A stretch of 64,000 nucleotides of DNA from Polyangium sp. y55x31. Lineage in GTDB: Bacteria; Myxococcota_A; Polyangia; Polyangiales; Polyangiaceae. A program made the position numbers and the translations under genes. Shown here piece by piece: positions 27,142 through 39,460 of this stretch. Below the pieces are notes generated by a model that saw nothing but the letters and a program-made list of their open reading frames with translations, was not told the DNA's origin and made no database searches. Position 1 is the stretch's first letter, and the number at the start of each line of letters is the position of its first letter. The stretch is taken from the NCBI RefSeq assembly GCF_029946505.1, contig NZ_JARZHG010000003.1, forward strand, positions 186,001-250,000, given 5' to 3'.

Positions 27142-27402
27142 CCGTGGCACGCGAGCGATTACGAGTTTCGAGCTATTGATCCATGCCGCGACCGGCGACG
27201 CAGCGCTCATGCCCGTGACGTGGGGGCCAACGCTCCCCCGGCCACGCCGCCGGGATCGTGCGTGCCGTCCGTGACCCGTGGTGAACCGGCGAGCATTCGG
27301 GCCTGAACAGCAGCGGCCCCCGGGGCGGCGCGTGATGGAGGTGTCGGAGCACGAGGCGCATGTCGCGCGTCCCACGCCTCGTCTGGTATTGTCGCGGTCA
27401 CG

Positions 27403-30140
<2,738 letters not shown>

Positions 30141-30150
<10 letters not shown>

Positions 30151-31763
30151 GCTCCGACGATCCGACCAGGCAGACCTACGACGGCTCGACCACGCGCGAC
30201 GTCGCCTCCGGCCCGGTCACGGCCGTGATGCTCAGCATCCTCTGTCACCCCGACGTCGAGCGCATCGGCGAGCGCGCCGTGCTGGCCAAGCTGAACGTCG
30301 GGCGGGAGGTCGTCCTTTCGCGCGAGGAGCCGCCGTTCACGCCCCCGACCCGCCCCACCGCGCGCCCGCTCGCGGACGCGTGCGTGAGCCGCACTCCGAT
30401 CCGGCTCGCGCCGCTCCCGGGCGGCGGCGTGCGCGTGAGCGTCGTCGAGAGCCGCACCAGCGTGGTCCATCGGGGGAGCACCGTGGAGGGCGCGCTCGAC
30501 CTCTCTGCCGAGGATCTGCGGCGGGGCGCCGTCCTTTTGCTCGGCGGCCGGATCGTGCTCCTGATCCACCGCGTCGAGGTATGCGATACGCCCGAAAAGG
30601 AGACGCTCGGGCTCATCGGGGACAGCCCCGGCATCCACCTCGTGCGGCGGGAGATCCGGGCCGTGGCCGATCAGGATCGGCCGGTGCTCCTCCGCGGCGA
30701 GACGGGCACGGGCAAGGATCTCGCGGCCCGCGCGATCCATCAGGCCGGCCCGCGGCGCGATGGGCCCTTCGTGGTGGTGAACCTCGCCGCCGTCCCGCCC
30801 ACGCTCGCGAGCGCGGAGCTCTTCGGCGTCGAGCGCGGCGCCTTCACGGGCGCCGTGCGGGAGCGGCAGGGGTACTTCAATGCGGCCCGCGGCGGCACGC
30901 TCTTCCTCGACGAGATCGGCGAAACGCCGCCCGACGTGCAGGTGATGCTCCTGCGCGCCATCGAGAGCGGCGAGGCGCAGGTGGTCGGCGCCGGGCGCGT
31001 GCACAAGGTCGACGTGCGGATCCTCGCCGCCACCGACGCGGACCTGGAGGCGAAGGTCCGGGACGGCAGCTTCCGCGCCCCGCTGCTCCACCGCCTCGCG
31101 ACGCTCGAGATCCGGATGCCCCCGCTCCGCGAGCGCCGCGACGACATCGGCCGCCTGCTCCTCGGCTTCCTCCGCGAGGAGCTCGAAGCGATCGGCGAAG
31201 GGCACCGCCTCACCTCCCGCGCCCCCGACGGTCGGCCCTGGCTCTCCGCATCGCTCGTGGCCCGCCTCGTCGATGGCGACTGGCCCGGCAATGTGCGCCA
31301 GTTACGTAATGTGGTGCACCAGATCGTGCTCGGCTCCCGCGGGCAGGATCGCATGACGGTCGGGCCCGCCGTCGAGCGCCTCCTCAACGAGCCCGCATCC
31401 GCGCACGTGTCCGAGCGCGCGGCGTCCGCGCCTGGGAGCGTGCTTGCGGCTGCGAGCGAGCCGCTCTCGTCGCGGCGCAAGCCGTCGGAGATCACCGAGG
31501 CCGAGCTCGAGGCTGCGCTCCGCGCGAGTCGCTGGGATCTGGTGGCCGCGGCGAACCAGCTCCAGATCACCCGCGCGTCGATCTACGTGCTCATCGATCG
31601 CAGCAAGCGCTTCCGGACGGCGGGTGATCTGACGGTGGAGGAGATCACGAGCTGCCACCGCGCTTGCGGCGGCGACGTCGCGCGGATGGTCGAGCGGCTG
31701 GAGGTGTCCGAGAAGGCGCTCCGGCGGAGGCTACGGGAGCTCGGGCTCGACCCGAGGCTTTGA
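30141..31763 (+). CDS. Sigma-54-dependent transcriptional activator (bacterial enhancer-binding protein)
   Basis: Protein of 540 residues. N-terminal residues 80-150 look like a degenerate FHA-type or other beta-rich sensor (RLAPLPGGGVRVSVVESRTS). The AAA+ domain has Walker A GETGTGKD (186-193), the GAFTGA loop that contacts sigma-54 (233-238) and Walker B LFLDEIGE (254-261). After an Ala/Ser-rich linker the C-terminus carries a Fis-like helix-turn-helix region, apparently two helical units (ELEAALRASRWDLVAAANQL and CHRACGGDVARMVERLEVSE). No receiver domain is seen, so regulation is presumably by the neighbouring kinase through the N-terminus. GTG 30141 is chosen because it overlaps the kinase stop by 10 bases. 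The gene stop lies inside an inverted repeat before the RHS gene. Confidence 0.93.
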
Positions 31764-31805
31764 CATGCGACGGGCATGTCAACGGCGCCGCTTTGACATG
31801 TCAAA
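31760..31805. promoter_or_regulatory. Twin inverted repeats of a TTGACATG family at the activator/RHS junction
   Basis: Arms TTGACATGC (31760-31768) and GCATGTCAA (31774-31782) are perfectly complementary over 9 bases with a 5-base spacer. Ten bases further on is the 14-bp perfect palindrome TTTGACATGTCAAA (31792-31805). The first arm overlaps the activator's stop codon. The pair could be an operator for the RHS gene, whose start is 78 bases downstream, or could act as a terminator. Confidence 0.55.
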
Positions 31806-31882
31806 ACCTCGGGGCTCGAGGGCGGCACGCGGTTTCGACCGCGGCGCGCGCTCCGGCACGGTCGCTGCTGAGGGCGGCGCGC

Positions 31883-34800
31883 ATGAGTCACGCGCGCACC
31901 CTTTTCCTCCTCTCCGCGCTGCTGCCTGCGCTCCTCGCGCCGGGCTGCGGCGGCTACGACGCCGACGTCGAGATCGACGAGGGCGACGTCGTCGACGAGG
32001 CTGCCGATGCGGTCACGGCCACGGCGTCGGTCACCACGACGGCGACCACGGTCCCCATTGGCTCGACGCCCGGCACCTTCTCCGTCGATTCCCGCGGCGG
32101 CGCCTCGTACACCATCCCCATCGTGGTGCCGCCCGGCGCGGCCGGCGTCGAGCCCAAGCTCTCGATCGATTACAGTAGCTGGGGCGATAGCGGCCCTCTC
32201 GGCATGCACTTCGCGCTCTCCGGCCTCGGCTCCGTCACCCGCTGCGCCCAGACCCTCGCGCAGGACGGGCGTACGGGGGGCGTGAACGGGAACTCTGACG
32301 ATCGCTTCTGCCTCGACGGCCAGCGCCTCATCGCCGTGAGCGGCGACGACGGCGGCGACGGGACCACGTACAAGACCGAAGTCGACAGCTACCAACGCGT
32401 CCGCTCCTTCGGCGTGTGCGGGACGGGGCCGTGTCGATTCGAGGTCACCGACAATCACGGCAACCAGCGAATCTTCGGCGGCACGGCGGACGCTCGGCTC
32501 ATGCTCGCCGGCGGCACGGTCGGCTCCTGGGGCCTCTCGCGGATGACGAGCCCGAACGGCGCCTACTACACGGTCAGCTACCTCGCGGACAGCGGCCAGA
32601 TCTATCCGCAGCAGATCCTTTATACGCTCCACGACGCGCTCCCTTCGCTCCACCAGCGCCGGGTCCACTTCACGTATGAGGCCCGCAGCGACTGGAACAC
32701 GCGTTACCTCGCCGGCACGCGTATCGACACGAAGCTCCGGCTCTCGACCATCACCACCTCCGTCGGCGTCCCGTACAGCGCCTCGACGGCGCGGCAATAT
32801 CGACTTTCCTACGCGGTCTCGCCTGCCACGAGCCGCAGCCTGCTTCAGGGTCTGAGCGAGTGCGACGCCGCCGGGGTTTGCCTCCCGGCCACCACGTTCC
32901 AGTGGCAGGCCGAGGCGGCGGGGGACTTCGCCGTCGTCATGCCGACGAACGACCCGTGGTATCAAGCCGAGCTCCGCCACGACCCGGGCGCGGTGCTCAT
33001 CCCCGGCGATTACAACGGCGACGGGAGGATGGATTTCATTCGCCAGGAGCACAACGGCTGGGGCAACGACGAGAGCAACAACTTCAATGTCTATTTCTCC
33101 CGGGGAGACGGCACGTTCCAGGTCGTCACCCCGCCGGGGCACATCTACCAGACGTGGCTGACCGCCAACTACGGCGCGCGCATCATCCCGGGCGACTACA
33201 ATGGCGACGGGAAGACCGATTTCATTCGCCAGGAGCAAAACGGCTGGGCCAACGACGAGAGCAACAACTTCAATGTGTATCTCTCCAACGGCGACGGCAC
33301 CTTCCAGTTCATCACCCCGCCGGGGGTCGTCTACCAGACGTGGCTGAGCGCCAACTACGGCGCGCGCATCATCCCCGGGGATTACGACGGCGACGGCAAG
33401 ACCGATTTCATCCGCCAGGAGATCAACGGCTGGGCCAACGACACCGCCAACAACTTCGAGGTCTACTTCTCGAACGGTGACGGCACCTTCGAGGTCGTGC
33501 GGCCGTTCAGGAACGGCTACGAGATCCTCCGCCCCGACGGCGTCCCGCAGCAATGGGTGCCGTTCCAGGGGGTGACGCCGGACCCGAACGCCGAGATCTA
33601 CCAGGCGTGGCTGAGCGGCACCTTCGGCGCCAACATCATCCCCGGCGACTACAATGGCGACGGCAAGACCGATTTCATTCGCCAGGAGATCAACGGCTGG
33701 AGCAACGACGCCGCCAACAACTTCAACGTCTACCTCTCGAACGGCGACGGCACGTTCAACGTCACCACGCCCACGGGCTGGGGATACCAGTTCGAGCTCC
33801 GGTCCGGCGACGGCGCCCACATCATCCCCGGCGACTACAACGGCGACGGCAAGACCGACTTCCTCCGCCAGGAGCACGGCGCCTGGGAGAACGACGGGAA
33901 CAACACCTTCAACGTGTACTTCTCGCGGGGCGACGGCAATTTCGACATCGTCACGCCCCAGGGTTGGGCCTACCAGAACGACCTGAAGCACAACGCCGGC
34001 GCCTTCCTCATCCCGCTCGATTACAACGGGGATGGCAAGATGGACTTCCTCCGCCAGGAGCACGGCGGCTGGGACGACGACGACAACAACACCTTCAACG
34101 TCTACATCTCGCTCGGCGACGGCACGTTCCGGATCATCACGCCGCTCACGCCGCTCGACGTCGATTATAAAATCGCGCTCAAGAACGATCCCGGCGCATT
34201 CATCATCCCGGGCGACTTCGACGGGGACGGCAAGTCGGACTTCCTCCGCCAGGAGCACGGCGACTGGGACGAGGACTGGGGGAACAACAGCAACTCGTTC
34301 GACGTGTATTTCGGCCGCGGCAGCGCGGCGCCCGCCGAGCCTCGGCCCGTCGACCAGATGACGCTCGTCACCACCGGCCTCGGCGCCACGGTCGCCATCC
34401 ATTACGCGCCCATCCTCTCCGGCGCGCCGACGAGCGGCCCGGGCAAACGCGCCGAGCTCTCCGGCATTTTCGTCGTCGACCAGTACACCCAGGGCGACGG
34501 CCGCGGCGGCTCTGCCGTGCGCAACGTGACCTACGGCGTCCCGAGCATGGATGTGAACGGGCGCGGGTTTTTGGGCTTCGACACGATCACGGAGACGTTG
34601 CTCTCGACGCAGGCGAAGACGACGAGGACCTACAACCCCGCCTTCCCCTACACCGGCCTCCTCACCTCGCAGAAGGTCGCGAGCGCCTCGGGCGGGGCCT
34701 ACGAAAAGCAGACCTACACCTACGCGCACGGGACCACGTATTCCTGGGAGCTCCCCGTGTACAACGTCAGGAAGACGAGCGAGAGGAGCGAAATCGCCGC

Positions 34801-37800
34801 TCCCGGCGGGGTCGTCACCACCGGGAAGGACTACCTCCAGTACGACGCCTACGGCAATGCCATCCTCGTCCGCGACCTCGGCCACGTGAGCAGCCAGTAC
34901 GACGAATTCGACGTTTGCATCCAGTTCGTCCAGGATACGTCCAGCATCACGAATTGGCGCCTGGACTATCCGGCCGAGCGTACGGTTGGATCGTGGTGCC
35001 AGTGGACGGGTTACGACTGCATCTGCGACGGCAAGGTCGAACACACCAAGTTCCAATACGGCAACGGGGCCCGCATGAGCCTCCTGTCCGTATCCCGCTG
35101 GGAGAGCGGCAATTCCTGGCAGACGACGAGCTTCACGTACGACGCGCTCGGCAATCCCGTCACCCGGACCGAGCCCAACGGGACCGTGCTCACGCTCGGG
35201 TACGACAGCGCCTATCAAACGTATCCCGTCACGGAGACACGCAGCGGCGGCGGCCTCTCGCTCGGCAGCTCCTTCGCCTTCGATCCGCGCTTCGGCACAC
35301 GCGTCGGCGCCACCGATCCCGCCGGCGGCACGCGCACCGTGACGGTCGATGGCCTCGGCCGCGAGGTCGCCGTCCGCAGCACCTCGCCGACCGGCGCGCT
35401 CGCGCTCCTGCTCGACGTCACATGGGCCAAGGACGCGGCCGGCAAGGCCTATCAACGAAAACGGAAATACAATGACTGGCAGGGCACCTCGTACCAGGTG
35501 ACCGACGAATACATCGACGGCCTCGGCCGCGTTTACAAGGAGGTCACGAGCGACACCCAGGGGAGCCCGACCCCCGTCGTCGATCGAACCTTCGACATGG
35601 AGGGCCGCGTCACGTACGAGTCGCTGCCCGGCTACCCCAGCTACACCAAGGCCGGCACCGTCACGACCTACGACGATTTTGGGCACGCGAAGAGCGTCGA
35701 CGGCCCCGGCGGCAAGCGCACCTACGCGCGGTCCGTGGACTTCGGTGCCATTCTCATCTCCACCACCGACGGGCTCGGCGCGACGTCTTTCCAGTGGCTC
35801 GACGCACGCGGCCGCGTCAAGAAGCAGCGCGACGCCGACGGGCGGGAGACCTGGTTCCACTATGACGCCCTCGGCCGGCGGACGCACGTCGCGGACCTCT
35901 TGGCGACCCAGACAATCACGTACGACGGCGTGGGAAGGACCGTCTCGACGACCTCACCCGACCGCGGCAACCTTACCGCGACGTACACCCCGGGGACGGG
36001 CCAGCTCGCCCAGACCGTGGATTCGGACGGGAGCATCATTTCGTATACCTACGACGGCCTCGGCCGCGTGATGCAGAAGAGGGTCCATTCGAAGCAGACC
36101 GTCGATTACACCTACGACCAGACGGCGTACGCCTACGGCCCCGGGCGGCTCACGAGCGTCACCATCACGCCCTCGGGGCAGACCGCACCCTCGCAGCGGT
36201 ACGCTTTCTCCTACACGGCCGACGGCCGCATGGCGAGCCGAGCCATCACCCTCGACGGCGCGACGTACACGGTCAGCCGCACCTATGATCCGGCCGGGCG
36301 CGTCACGAGCCAAACCTATCCGGATGGCAAGGTGCTGAACGAGGTCTACGACGGCCTCGGACGCCTGAGCACGCTCACGATGGATGGAGTCCGGCACCTC
36401 TTGCAAGCCGACTACCTCGCGACCGGCCAGCCCAGGACCCAGGTCTACGGCAATCAAAGGACGACCCGCTACTGGTACGACGAGCGCCAGCGGCTGCTGG
36501 CCATGGACTCCGTGTACTTGTTCTCCTACGGATACACGTGGGACGACGATAACCGCATCCAGCGGATCAACGACGTCCGCGCGCCGGCCCATAGCCAGAC
36601 GTTCTCCTATTCCGCGGCCGGGTACCTCGTGAGGGCCGAGTCGGCGGGGCTCTATGGAGTCGCCGAATACCAATACGATGCGGCCAGCAACCTCGTCTAC
36701 AAGGAGGGCTCCTTCCTGAGCTACATGGGCCACCGCGTCGTTTCCCACGACGGTCAACCGATCGGATACAGCAGCACGGGGGACCGCACGAGCCAGGTGA
36801 AGAACGGCGGCACCACGTCGTATGGCTACGACGGCGAGCACCACCTCACCTCGGTGACCACGAACGGCGTGGTCGTGAATCGATTCGAGTACGACTTCGA
36901 GGGCCTGCGCGTCGTCAAGATCGACGCCGACGGGACGAAGACCCATTACGTGACCCCAGACTTCGAGGTGATGTTCCGCCCCGACGGCTCGCGCCACGAG
37001 ACCAAATACATCACCGCGCCTGCCGGCCGGGTGGCATCCATCACGAACTCCGTGCCCCCCGGGCAAACGGCGCTCTTCGAGATGCGCGGGCAGGGCAGCA
37101 TGGGCTCGCTCTACGACAAGGGCTCGGCGGCCGGGCTCCTCGGGTATGCCCAGAACCGTGTCTCCCTTTGGGCGATGGATCCAAACGCGCGCACCGCCGC
37201 CGCGCTGACCCTCACGCTCGCCCTCGTTTTTGCGCTGGCGCGCCTCGCGCGTCGGCCCCTCGCGCAAAAGCACCTCGGACGCCCGCTCGCGCGGCTCCGC
37301 AGGATCCTCCTCCCGGAGGCGACCCCGTGGGCGCGTCGGCACCCGATCTTCGCCCTCGCCGTGCCGGTGGTGCTCGCGTCCATGCTCGGCGCCTGCGGAG
37401 GCCAGCCGGCGGAGCCGACCGAGTCCACCGATTCCACCGAGGATGCCCTCACCGCGGGCTCGAACGGCGCCGGCAATCCGGTGAGCGGCACGTATTACTT
37501 CCACCACAATCACCTCGGCTCGTCGAGCCTGGTCACGAACGCCGCCGGCCAGGAGGTCGCCCGCGCCCATTACAAGCCCTACGGCGAGCTCATCGACGCG
37601 GCGAGCCCGGGCACGGACATGTTCCGCGCCAAATTCACCGGCAAGGAGTGGGACAAGGACAGCGGCCTCTACTACTCCAACGCGCGTTATTACGACCCGA
37701 CGCTGGGCCGCTTCCTCACGGCCGACACGTACCTCTTCGGCGGGCCCGAGACCCACGCGGCCTCGCTGAACCCGTACGCGTACGCCGGCAACAACCCGGT

Positions 37801-38503
37801 CATTTACGTCGATCCTTCGGGGCACAGCTTCCTCGATTTCCTCGAGGACATCGGCGACGCCATCGTCGGCGCGATCACGGGCGGGATGGCCGTGAATGGG
37901 ACGTGGGACATCACGAAGTGGAACTGGAAGAGCTGGAAGACGTGGGTCGGCATCGTCGCGGGAGCGGCGAGCGGGCTCCTGGGCGCGGCGATGCCGAAGA
38001 ATTTCGGCGGCATGTTGGCGGGATCCATCATCAAAAACTCGACGAACGAGGGGCTGAAGTTCCTCTCGGACGAGGGGAGCAGCGGAGAGGAATTCGGCAT
38101 CAACGTGGGCCTCGGCGTGGGGCTCGACGTCGCCTTCGGTATGACCGGCGAGAATGCGGGTGGAGGGGGCATCCCCAGCCCAGGCCCCGGGTTCGCGCGT
38201 GCCGCCTGGAGCCACTTGAACGGCGGCTCCGACGGCGGCGGGTCAGACCCGAAAGCGGGGCAGGCCCCGCAGCATTCGGCAGCCGGAGCGGCGACGTTCG
38301 AGCTTTCGTGGAGCCGAGGAAGCGGCATCGGGGCCGCGCCCTACGATCCCGTCGCCCAGCTTCGTGACACGATGAGGTCCGGCTTCCTCTACACCGGCCT
38401 GCGCGGCGCAGGCGGCATTGCGGAGTCCTGGAGATCGAGCGCGACGTCATTCCTCGTCGAGCCCGGGAGCAGCGTGATGCTCCAGCTCCCGAAGGCGCGG
38501 TAA
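31883..38503 (+). CDS. Giant SpvB/FG-GAP/RHS-repeat lipoprotein
   Basis: Protein of 2206 residues. The leader ends in the lipobox PGC, and an acidic/Ala-rich segment follows. Next comes an SpvB-type domain (IPIVVPPGAAGVEPKLSIDY, LGMHFALSGLGS), then seven FG-GAP/VCBS units with DYNGDGKTDF calcium-binding loops, then many YD/RHS repeats (YDALGNPVTR, YDGLGRVMQK). The RHS core follows at about 37478-37810 (HNHLGSSSLVTNA, GLYYSNARYYDPTLGRFLTAD, NPYAYAGNNPVIYVDPSG). Between repeats and core is a hydrophobic helix and a second lipobox-like site, described below. The region after DPSG is 230 residues, Gly-rich with membrane-like stretches, and no toxin motif is recognised. ATG 31883 is the first start giving a lipoprotein leader. 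Confidence 0.9.
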   Translation: MSHARTLFLLSALLPALLAPGCGGYDADVEIDEGDVVDEAADAVTATASVTTTATTVPIGSTPGTFSVDSRGGASYTIPIVVPPGAAGVEPKLSIDYSSWGDSGPLGMHFALSGLGSVTRCAQTLAQDGRTGGVNGNSDDRFCLDGQRLIAVSGDDGGDGTTYKTEVDSYQRVRSFGVCGTGPCRFEVTDNHGNQRIFGGTADARLMLAGGTVGSWGLSRMTSPNGAYYTVSYLADSGQIYPQQILYTLHDALPSLHQRRVHFTYEARSDWNTRYLAGTRIDTKLRLSTITTSVGVPYSASTARQYRLSYAVSPATSRSLLQGLSECDAAGVCLPATTFQWQAEAAGDFAVVMPTNDPWYQAELRHDPGAVLIPGDYNGDGRMDFIRQEHNGWGNDESNNFNVYFSRGDGTFQVVTPPGHIYQTWLTANYGARIIPGDYNGDGKTDFIRQEQNGWANDESNNFNVYLSNGDGTFQFITPPGVVYQTWLSANYGARIIPGDYDGDGKTDFIRQEINGWANDTANNFEVYFSNGDGTFEVVRPFRNGYEILRPDGVPQQWVPFQGVTPDPNAEIYQAWLSGTFGANIIPGDYNGDGKTDFIRQEINGWSNDAANNFNVYLSNGDGTFNVTTPTGWGYQFELRSGDGAHIIPGDYNGDGKTDFLRQEHGAWENDGNNTFNVYFSRGDGNFDIVTPQGWAYQNDLKHNAGAFLIPLDYNGDGKMDFLRQEHGGWDDDDNNTFNVYISLGDGTFRIITPLTPLDVDYKIALKNDPGAFIIPGDFDGDGKSDFLRQEHGDWDEDWGNNSNSFDVYFGRGSAAPAEPRPVDQMTLVTTGLGATVAIHYAPILSGAPTSGPGKRAELSGIFVVDQYTQGDGRGGSAVRNVTYGVPSMDVNGRGFLGFDTITETLLSTQAKTTRTYNPAFPYTGLLTSQKVASASGGAYEKQTYTYAHGTTYSWELPVYNVRKTSERSEIAAPGGVVTTGKDYLQYDAYGNAILVRDLGHVSSQYDEFDVCIQFVQDTSSITNWRLDYPAERTVGSWCQWTGYDCICDGKVEHTKFQYGNGARMSLLSVSRWESGNSWQTTSFTYDALGNPVTRTEPNGTVLTLGYDSAYQTYPVTETRSGGGLSLGSSFAFDPRFGTRVGATDPAGGTRTVTVDGLGREVAVRSTSPTGALALLLDVTWAKDAAGKAYQRKRKYNDWQGTSYQVTDEYIDGLGRVYKEVTSDTQGSPTPVVDRTFDMEGRVTYESLPGYPSYTKAGTVTTYDDFGHAKSVDGPGGKRTYARSVDFGAILISTTDGLGATSFQWLDARGRVKKQRDADGRETWFHYDALGRRTHVADLLATQTITYDGVGRTVSTTSPDRGNLTATYTPGTGQLAQTVDSDGSIISYTYDGLGRVMQKRVHSKQTVDYTYDQTAYAYGPGRLTSVTITPSGQTAPSQRYAFSYTADGRMASRAITLDGATYTVSRTYDPAGRVTSQTYPDGKVLNEVYDGLGRLSTLTMDGVRHLLQADYLATGQPRTQVYGNQRTTRYWYDERQRLLAMDSVYLFSYGYTWDDDNRIQRINDVRAPAHSQTFSYSAAGYLVRAESAGLYGVAEYQYDAASNLVYKEGSFLSYMGHRVVSHDGQPIGYSSTGDRTSQVKNGGTTSYGYDGEHHLTSVTTNGVVVNRFEYDFEGLRVVKIDADGTKTHYVTPDFEVMFRPDGSRHETKYITAPAGRVASITNSVPPGQTALFEMRGQGSMGSLYDKGSAAGLLGYAQNRVSLWAMDPNARTAAALTLTLALVFALARLARRPLAQKHLGRPLARLRRILLPEATPWARRHPIFALAVPVVLASMLGACGGQPAEPTESTDSTEDALTAGSNGAGNPVSGTYYFHHNHLGSSSLVTNAAGQEVARAHYKPYGELIDAASPGTDMFRAKFTGKEWDKDSGLYYSNARYYDPTLGRFLTADTYLFGGPETHAASLNPYAYAGNNPVIYVDPSGHSFLDFLEDIGDAIVGAITGGMAVNGTWDITKWNWKSWKTWVGIVAGAASGLLGAAMPKNFGGMLAGSIIKNSTNEGLKFLSDEGSSGEEFGINVGLGVGLDVAFGMTGENAGGGGIPSPGPGFARAAWSHLNGGSDGGGSDPKAGQAPQHSAAGAATFELSWSRGSGIGAAPYDPVAQLRDTMRSGFLYTGLRGAGGIAESWRSSATSFLVEPGSSVMLQLPKAR
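32999..34320 (+). repeat. Seven 62-residue FG-GAP/VCBS repeats
   Basis: Copies of the IPGDYNGDGKTDFIRQE-type unit begin at 32999, 33185, 33371, 33638, 33824, 34010 and 34205. Four of six spacings are exactly 186 bases (62 codons). One is longer by 81 bases, from an insertion in copy three, and the last by 9. Nucleotide similarity between units is high, so some copies look recently duplicated or homogenised. Confidence 0.9.
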
Positions 38504-38511
38504 TCCCCGAA

Positions 38512-38543
38512 GCGCCGGGCGGCTTCCTGTCGCCGCCCGGCGC
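38512..38543 (+). terminator. Strong hairpin terminator after the RHS gene
   Basis: GCGCCGGGCGGC (38512-38523) and GCCGCCCGGCGC (38532-38543) form a perfect 12-bp stem with an 8-base loop, beginning 8 bases after the RHS stop. No T-tract follows directly (CCTTCCTC), as is common in very GC-rich genomes. Confidence 0.7.
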
Positions 38544-38749
38544 CCTTCCTCGGAAAGATCATTCGTGACGAACACGCATTGGCGGGTCCACGAAGGTTTT
38601 ACCCTCCAGTACGGCTTGTCAAGAGAAAACCGGCTCGTCACGATCCCGGGGCAAACGGTGTGCGGTCCGCCACGCTCGTGGACAAACGCTCAGGTCCTCG
38701 AAGCCCTGGTGTTCGGGCTTCGGGTGAGGTAAGACGGTTGTCGAGAGAC

Positions 38750-39166
38750 ATGACCCAAAGGAAGCGCAAGGCGTCTACCCACGGCGTTGTCATTCCTGAC
38801 CGAAAGATTTCCGAGACCATCCTCGACTTCGGCGAACCGCTGCTCTCGCAGCTCGGCCCCGCTCCGCCAATCGAAGTAGCAGAGAACGCCTTGCGAATCG
38901 TGATCACGGTTTGGAACGCGCACGTCATGGCCATGTCGGTCTGGGGCATCCCGGAGCACCTCGCGCATGTGCAGGATCTCCTCCGTGATCCCATCGCGCC
39001 GCAGGGCATGAAGGATGCATTCGCGGCGCTCAGTGTGCGACGTCGCGAGAAGTTCAGCGAGGATCCCCGTGCCGTCGGCGAGTGGAGCATCGTACCGGAT
39101 GGCCACGGCGGGCACCAATTCAGATGCGACGCACGGGTGCCGCCGAGTCTCCTACCGGAGCCATGA
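38750..39166 (+). CDS. Hypothetical protein
   Basis: A cytoplasmic protein of 138 residues that I do not recognise. ATG 38750 is preferred to upstream starts, which add an Arg/Pro-rich shadow. The sequence is predicted mostly helical (ISETILDFGEPLLSQLGPAP, VAENALRIVITVWNAHVMAMS, HLAHVQDLLRDPIAPQGMKD), with an ending (WSIVPDGHGGHQFRCDARVP) that suggests a small beta hairpin. There is no signal peptide, no membrane segment and no catalytic signature. It is an isolated gene flanked by the RHS terminator and an integrase relic, so it may be part of an accessory insertion. The only Cys is next to the C-terminus. Confidence 0.55.
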   Translation: MTQRKRKASTHGVVIPDRKISETILDFGEPLLSQLGPAPPIEVAENALRIVITVWNAHVMAMSVWGIPEHLAHVQDLLRDPIAPQGMKDAFAALSVRRREKFSEDPRAVGEWSIVPDGHGGHQFRCDARVPPSLLPEP

Positions 39167-39376
39167 CGAGGCCTCGATTGGAATCGCAGCCACCGCCCTC
39201 GCAAACGGCCCTACCTCCCGCGCCGTAGAATGCCTCTCCGTCTCATCCCGCACGGCATGCCCCATCAGCCGCTTCCTCACGCCCTCCGCCACCCCCGCCT
39301 CCTCCAACCACGTCGCAAAGCTCGCCCTCGTCGTCCTGAGCTCCACCGGCTGCCCCCGGATCTCCCCCGGCAATGC
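39152..39376 (-). pseudogene. C-terminal remnant of a tyrosine recombinase/integrase
   Basis: Translating the minus strand gives the end of a phage-type integrase: VELRTTRASFATWLEEAGV (box II Arg region) and RKRLMGHAVRDETERHST (His and the expected ERHYT). The catalytic Tyr position is Ser (TCT in place of TAT), and nothing resembling the N-terminal or catalytic-core half lies upstream in frame. The frame continues only into an acidic low-information stretch. It is therefore best considered a decayed integrase fragment, overlapping the end of the hypothetical gene. Confidence 0.5.
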
Positions 39377-39460
39377 GACCCGCTGTGAGCCAAGTTCATG
39401 CGTTTCAGCGGCCGGTTGACCGGTCTCGCTGCATGAAAGACACTCGTCCCCGAGACGACA

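Noticed and set aside
31823..31838. A sigma-54-type -24/-12 element before the RHS gene (CGGCACG, 4 bases, TTCGA)
   Set aside because: The -24 part fits, but the essential GC of the -12 element is reversed, so it is not counted as a promoter.
31583..35887. A 1434-codon open frame antisense to the sigma-54 activator and RHS gene
   Set aside because: Its composition is Arg/Val/Gly/Ala-rich with no domain motif and mirrors the sense codon bias; such long shadows are normal opposite high-GC genes with strong third-position bias.
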